Shown: piece by piece, positions 58,871 through 64,000 of the stretch
How positions within the stretch are numbered: position 1 is the first letter of the stretch
How the letters are laid out: the number at the start of each line of letters is the position of its first letter
DNA from: Platanthera guangdongensis
Lineage: Eukaryota; Streptophyta; Magnoliopsida; Asparagales; Orchidaceae
Assembly (NCBI GenBank): GCA_039583875.1
Contig: CM077159.1
Coordinates: 103,253,287 to 103,317,286, forward strand
Direction of reading: 5' to 3'
DNA: 64,000 bases
Made by a program: the position numbers and the translations under genes
Notes under the pieces: model-generated
What the model saw: the letters and a program-made list of their open reading frames with translations, nothing else
Database searches by the model: none
Told to the model about the DNA's origin: nothing

Positions 58871-61800
58871 TTAATTTAACTCTTCTCCATCAATCATTCC
58901 CAGTTGATTTATAAAGAACAGATGGGTTTTCTCATCCAAAGGCTTGGTGAAGATATCTGCTCTCTGTAGATCAGTAGGAATGTGGATCAAGTTAATTATA
59001 TTTTTGTCCACATTATCTCTAATGAAATGATGTCTTATTTCAATATGTTTAGTCCTAGAATGATGAACTGGATTCTGAGCTATAGCAATAGCACTTATAT
59101 TATCACAAAATAAGGTTGAATTATTTAAGTTGATACCATAATCTAGGAGTTGGTTTTGTATCCATAGCATCTGTGAACAGCAGCTGCCAGCAGCCATATA
59201 CTCTGCCTCAGCAGTTGATGTAGACACAGTTGTCTGCTTTTTGCAAAACCAAGAGACAAGTCTCATACCCAGGAACTGGCAAGTTCCAGAGGTACTTTTC
59301 CTGTCCACTCTACATCCAGCATAGTCAGCATCTGAGTATCCATTTAACTCAAATTCTGACTCTACAGGATACCAGAGTCCTAAACTAGGACAACTCTTTA
59401 TATATCTCAAAATCCTTTTTAGAAAAATAAGATGAGATTCTTTAGGATTCACTTGGAATCTAGCACAAAGGCATATGACAAACATTATGTCTGGCCTGCT
59501 AGCTGTTAAGTATAATAGGGATCCAACAATTGCCCTATAATGTTTCTGATCTACAGGTTTCCCTGCTGCATCAGAATCCACAACAGCATTGGTAGCCATA
59601 GGTGTTTTCATTCCTGAGGCATCACCCATCCCAAACTTTTTAATAAGCTCTTTAGCATACTTATATTGGGAGAGGAAGATACCATCAGGGAGCTGCTTCA
59701 CTTGGAGACCAAGGAAGTAGGAAAGCTCACCCATGCTACTCATCTCAAATTTGGAATGTATGAGGTCAGCAAACCTCTTACACAATTTGGGATCAATAGA
59801 CCCAAAAATAATGTCATCCACATATATTTGTACCAATTAGATTTGGTCCTTATGATGTCTAGTGAAAAAGGTTTTATCTATGGTCCCTCTTGTAAATTTA
59901 TGCTCTAAAATAAAGCTAGCTAGGGTCTCATACCAAGCTCTTGGAGCTTGCTTTAAACCATAGAGAGCTTTATGCAATTTGTAAACATAAGAGGGTTGAG
60001 TTAGAGAGATAAAACCTGGAGGTTGTTCTACATAAACCTCTTCTTGAAGTACACCATTCAGAAAGGCACTCTTAACATCCATCTCGAATACTTTGAACTT
60101 TTTGTATGCTGCATAGGCTAGGAATATTCTAATGGCTTCCAACCTTGCAATAGGGGCAAAGGTTTGGTCATAGTCTATTCCTTCCTCTTGTCTATAGCCT
60201 TGGGCAACCAGTCTAGCTTTGTTCCTTACTATGTTCCCTTGTGCATCCAATTTGTTCCTATAGACCCATTTGGTTCCAATAATTGGGTTAGTTCCTCTTG
60301 CTTTGCAAGAATCCAGTGGGGATCTTGCTCAGCTTCATGGATGGTGAGAGGTTCAATTTGAGAGAGAAAACAGACATGCATCAAGTCTTGATTGAGCTGA
60401 TATCTTGTCTGTACACCAAATGAAAAATCTCCAATCACTTGAGATCTGGGGTGATCTCTAAGTGTGACAAGATCAGTTTGTGGAGTTGGTTGAGCAACAA
60501 CTTCTATAAATAATTCCTCTTGAGGAATGGTACTGGCTGTTGATGGAAGTTCAGTTACTTCCTCTTGGACTTCTTCTTCACTATCTTCAGCAGCCTGTGG
60601 GGTGGGATGAGTTGGAAACTCTTGGGTAAGGTTTATTCCATCCATTGACTCACACATTGGTGAAACCTGCAAAAGACTATTGGTAGAAATGTCTTTCTCC
60701 TTATAAGACATGTTAGCTTCATCAAAAGACACATGGACAGATTCTTCAATTTTAAGGGATGATTTGTTGAAAACCCTATAGGCCTTGCTTACTTGGGAAT
60801 ATCCTAGAAAAATCCCTTTTTCAGCCTTAGCCTCAAATTTTCTAATGTGTCTTTTATTATTAGTGTGGATGTAACATATGCAACCAAAAACTTTAAAGTA
60901 AGTGATTTTAGGTTTGTTTTCTTTAAGTAATTCATAGGGGGTCCTATGTTTTAGTTTATGTATAAGACATCTGTTCAGGACATAGTTAGCTGTGTTTACA
61001 GCTTCTGCCCAAAAAGATAGAGGCATGTAAGCATCTGCTAACAATGTACCTGCAGCTTCAATGAGTGTCCTATTTTTCCTTTCAGCAACGCCATTTTGTT
61101 GGGGAGTTCTAGGAGCTGAGAAGCACTGCCTGATACCGTCCTTCTCACAGAACTCATGCATAAGAAGAGACTCAAACTCTGTGCCATGATCACTTCTGAT
61201 CAATGCAACATGAGTAGAGAACTCAATCTGTATGGTCCTGAGAAAATCTGTGAGAACTTTGAATGTATCTGACTTAGCTCTCAGGAAGGCTACCCAACTA
61301 AATCTGGAGAAATCATCAACAATGACTAAGGTGTAAGACTTCCCTCCTAGGCTTTATACTGCAATGGGTCCAAAAAGATCCACATGAAGCAGATACAATA
61401 TCCTAGGTGAATCACTTTTATTAATTGATTTGAAACTAGTTTTAGTTTGCTTGCCTAGTTGTCAAGCCCTGCATAGGCTTTCCTTCTTGTAGGGACCAGA
61501 AGGTAAACCTCTAACAAGGTTGTCTTTAGTTAACCTAGATATGTTCTTAAGGTTTACATGTCCTAGCCTTTTGTTCCATAACTCATTTTGGTTACTAGTG
61601 ATATTGAGTAAACAAATATCAGTTGTGGCAGAAATGAAATCTACTAAATATATGTTTCCTTGTCTAAGTCCAATTAAAACAGTTTGGTTTTTATCATTTA
61701 TAATAGAGCAAGAGGTAGAGTTGAAATGTACCTGATAACCTTCATCACATAATTGACTTATGGATATGAGGTTATGTTTAAGTCCTCTTACATATGTTAA

Positions 61801-61990
61801 CTTTTTGAAGGTCACTGCTCCAATGCTTACTTTTTCATACACTTCTGACTGACCACTCTTTGAGTCTCCAAATATCACCTTTGGTCCTAGCTTGGACTTA
61901 TAGCTGGAGAGATTTGCTTTGCTGCCAGTCATGTGCTTGGAGCAGCCACTATCCAGGTACCAGGTCTGACTTAGCCTTGGACAGCTCTTC
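58871..61990 (-). pseudogene. pol of I (protease, integrase, RT, RNase H)
   Basis: Protease WYLDSGCSKHMTGS near 61960-61920; pre-integrase WNKRLGHVNLKNISRL; integrase with stops at 61462-61464 and about 61354-61356; KSD-type core to RSDHGTEFESLLM (61200) and PQQNGVAERKNRTLIEAAG; integrase C-terminus with FLGYSQVSKAYRVF and an acidic linker. Near 60290 a deletion of roughly 45-50 bases removes the start of RT and shifts the frame. RT continues 60250-59837 ([51 protein letters not shown]), a TAA at 59837-59839, then the catalytic QIYVDDIIFGS, and RNase H with GYSDADYAGCRVDRKSTSG, TSTAEAEYMAA and the end DIFTKPLDEKTHLFF. Stop at 58871. Confidence 0.92.
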
Positions 61991-62089
61991 ACCTGTGCCT
62001 GCATCAAAAAATAAAGCTCAATTGTTCTTGACCCAGGTTACCTTGGGTCCTTGGTTTGGCTGAAAAGTAAAACTAGAAATGACTGATAA

Positions 62090-64000
62090 GGCAGGTTGAG
62101 ACTTATACCCTAGAGGGTGATATCTCCTAGGTGGGATTATCCAATCAGCTACTGGATTAAATGTCTTGTTAGATGTTTTAAAATTTCTATAGGAGAAATG
62201 ATTTATATTTGGTCATTCTGAGATCGACGAATTATTGTAAGTTCGTCGACTAGAGTTCAACGAATGGGGATGAGATCGTCGACCTCCACTCAGAGAATGA
62301 CCATGGTCATTTTCTGCGTCCCACGTTCGTCGACCTCTGCTCGACGAACCATACACAGTTCATCGATCGCAGTAGGACGAATAATTATTTCTGAAGTTTG
62401 CGTTCAGAGTTCGTCGATCGGGGTTCGACGAACTTGCAGGATTTCGTCGATCTGAGTTCGACGAATTCTGCTGAACTTGGTTTTTAACAGCTTTCTTCTG
62501 TTTTCTGTTTCTATTGTCTAGGGGATTTGACTTGTTTTCTGACCTGGTTTTTTCAGTTAGTTTCTCTTTACCCTTAGCAGTGATAAAATTTATGGGAGAA
62601 GAAAGTATATTCTTCTTTATTATGGGGGGTAAACCTGATGAAGCACCCAAGCCCAGCCTGCCATTTAATATGGCATTTACTGTGCTTGTGATATCCATCA
62701 GCTTGAGGCTTCTCCCATTGAGAGATTGCTCAAGTTGTTTTGCCTCACATAATTTAGATTTTAACTTGATTATCTGTTCATTAGCTAGTGTCAATTGGTC
62801 AGTTAGTTTTCTATTTTCTGTGCTGACAGATTCAAGGTTTTCTAGTCTAGTCCTCAAGGTTTTTATTTCTTTCTCTGAGTTTATAAGATCCATGCACATA
62901 GTTTTAAATTTTACTTTAAATAAGTCAGAATTGAAATCAAAACTAGAAATCACCTGATCAGCCTCTGAGTCTGAGGCACCTTCATCTTCAGAATCCTCTT
63001 CTGATCCACAGTTGCTTCTGGAGGCATCTATTGCCATTAGGCACACCTCCTTGGATCTGACTTCTTCCTCTTCTTCAATGGAGCTGGAGGAGGATGTTTC
63101 CTCTTCTGTGTCACTCCAGGACTCAGCAACAAATCTTTTGTCTTTCCTTTTATACTTGTTGAAGGAGGGTCTGGTGCTTTGTTTTCTTCTAGAATCCTTG
63201 TCCCTGCCCTTGTCCTTTTTCTGATTCTCTCGGCATTCTGAAATATAGTGCCCAGGCTTTCTGCATCCAAAACACACAACCTCCTTAGTTGGTGTCTTGT
63301 CATATTTGGGCTTATCATCCTACCTGGATGATTTTCTTCTAAAGTCCTTTCTTGCCATTTTGTAGAATCTTTTGGCAAAAAGACTCATTAACTCCTCATT
63401 GGATGTAGATGTTTCATTGTCTTCTGAAGCTTTGAGGGCCAAGCTGTGCTCCTTCCTAACTGTGGTAGTTGCATTATGTTCTGCTGCCTCTCTTGATTTG
63501 ACAAGCTGCTCGTATGACTTCAGCTTTCATAACAGAGATTCTGTTGAAATCTCATTGAGGCTTCTGGCTTCTTTGATTGGCCAGATTCTGGAGTCTCATG
63601 AACTGGGGGAACACATCAGTATTTTGTCATTTACCTCAGTTAAGGTGATGTCCTTGTCAAGAGTCTTGAGTTCACTGATGATTGAACTTAATCTATTGTA
63701 TATCTCAGCCACAGATTTTGTCTCATCTTTTTTGAAATTCTTATAGAGAGAAATGAGAATGGATCTCCTATCCTTTCTTTCATCAGCTGAGCCTGCTACC
63801 ATTTGATTGAGAGAGTCCCAAATGGCCTTGGATGAGGTGCACTCAGCCACCTTCTGAAATATGTCATCTGACATTGTTTGGGCCAGAATATTCATAGCCT
63901 TTGCATCAGCCATCTTGGCTTTCTTATAGGCTTCAGTATTGTCTGGAGGTGGTACTGCACTCAGATTAGTTGATGTGCTGGCAAAAGTTGCAGGAGCTGG
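62090..64000 (-). pseudogene. gag of I, 5' end outside window
   Basis: From right to left: capsid part (63913-63596) with AMNILAQTMSDDIFQKVAEC, IWDSLNQMVAGSADERKDRR and LSSIISELKTLDKDITLTEV (a UBN2-like gag domain); frame changes near 63596 and 63380; a stop before the zinc knuckle CFGCRKPGHYISEC (about 63233-63274); a Ser-rich acidic segment; a long heptad region (SEKEIKTLRTRLENLE...KLKSKLCEAKQLEQSL, coiled coil) and the SSNxDRR repeats. The region 62225-62090 (WIIPPRRYHPLGYK) links gag to protease. Confidence 0.88.
62220..62465. repeat. TCGTCGA/TCGACGA array in gag of I
   Basis: Includes GTTCGTCGA (62409-62417) / TCGACGAAC (62425-62433), a 9 bp perfect inverted repeat with a 7-base spacer, and TTCGTCGA / TCGACGAA at about 62443-62465. 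In the gag frame they encode SSNSDRR and SSNPDRR. Confidence 0.88.

Larger units (their letters stand above)
53516..64000 (-). mobile_element. Element I: SIRE/Maximus-like Ty1/copia, 5' LTR outside window
   Basis: Minus strand. Left to right: 3' LTR (1961 bp), polypurine tract, ORF3, palindrome-rich spacer, pol, gag running off the right edge. It is the best preserved of the three family members: ORF3 has a single visible stop and pol is in one frame over long distances. It is inserted in the LTR of J; the left TSD copy would be GAACT (53511-53515). Confidence 0.92.

Overview
The window is nuclear DNA from a flowering plant with a large, repeat-rich genome. I find no convincing host gene, tRNA, rRNA or CRISPR array. 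Almost every base can be assigned to LTR retrotransposons, which are inserted into one another and in several cases bounded by readable target-site duplications (TSDs). Lineage names come from protein motifs, primer-binding sites (PBS) and gene order read by eye, not from a database search.

Layout. 1-3821: 5' LTR and gag of a minus-strand Ty1/copia element with long LTRs (A, SIRE/Maximus-like). 3822-5545 and 34277-35437: an old plus-strand Ty3/gypsy copy (G1: LTR remnant, gag, protease) split by a plus-strand copia element C (5546-34276). C is itself split twice: by D (8864-22227, SIRE/Maximus-like, minus, TSD CCATG), which carries a solo LTR L (18655-20017, TSD AGATT), and by K (23145-32766, Tekay/Del-like chromovirus, minus, TSD TATCG). 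35438-48910: E, a minus-strand element with a 2.8 kb LTR, a tRNA-Asp-type PBS and no recognisable coding region, split by F (36579-44037, plus-strand chromovirus, TSD AGTAA). 48911-52902: GC-rich decayed gypsy-associated coding sequence with apparent introns (H). 52903-53515: piece of another copia LTR (J), interrupted by I (53516 to past the window end), a third SIRE/Maximus-like copy with 3' LTR, ORF3, pol and most of gag.

How the parts work. Autonomous members encode gag, protease, integrase, reverse transcriptase and RNase H for copy-and-paste replication. The SIRE-like family adds a long third ORF downstream of pol, where related elements carry an env-like gene. The two chromoviruses add a C-terminal chromodomain, which in that group directs integration into particular chromatin. 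All coding regions seen here are broken; the least damaged are K pol and I ORF3.

The most unusual signal is a short inverted repeat with arms TCGTCGA and TCGACGA. It forms arrays at three sites in the SIRE-like family (LTR, gag C-terminal part, pol-ORF3 spacer), and related motifs form arrays in the LTRs of the unrelated elements K and E. It is often accompanied by a second class of palindromes (ACACG/CGTGT or GTGTCGACAC). In gag the repeat is translated as SSNxDRR peptides.
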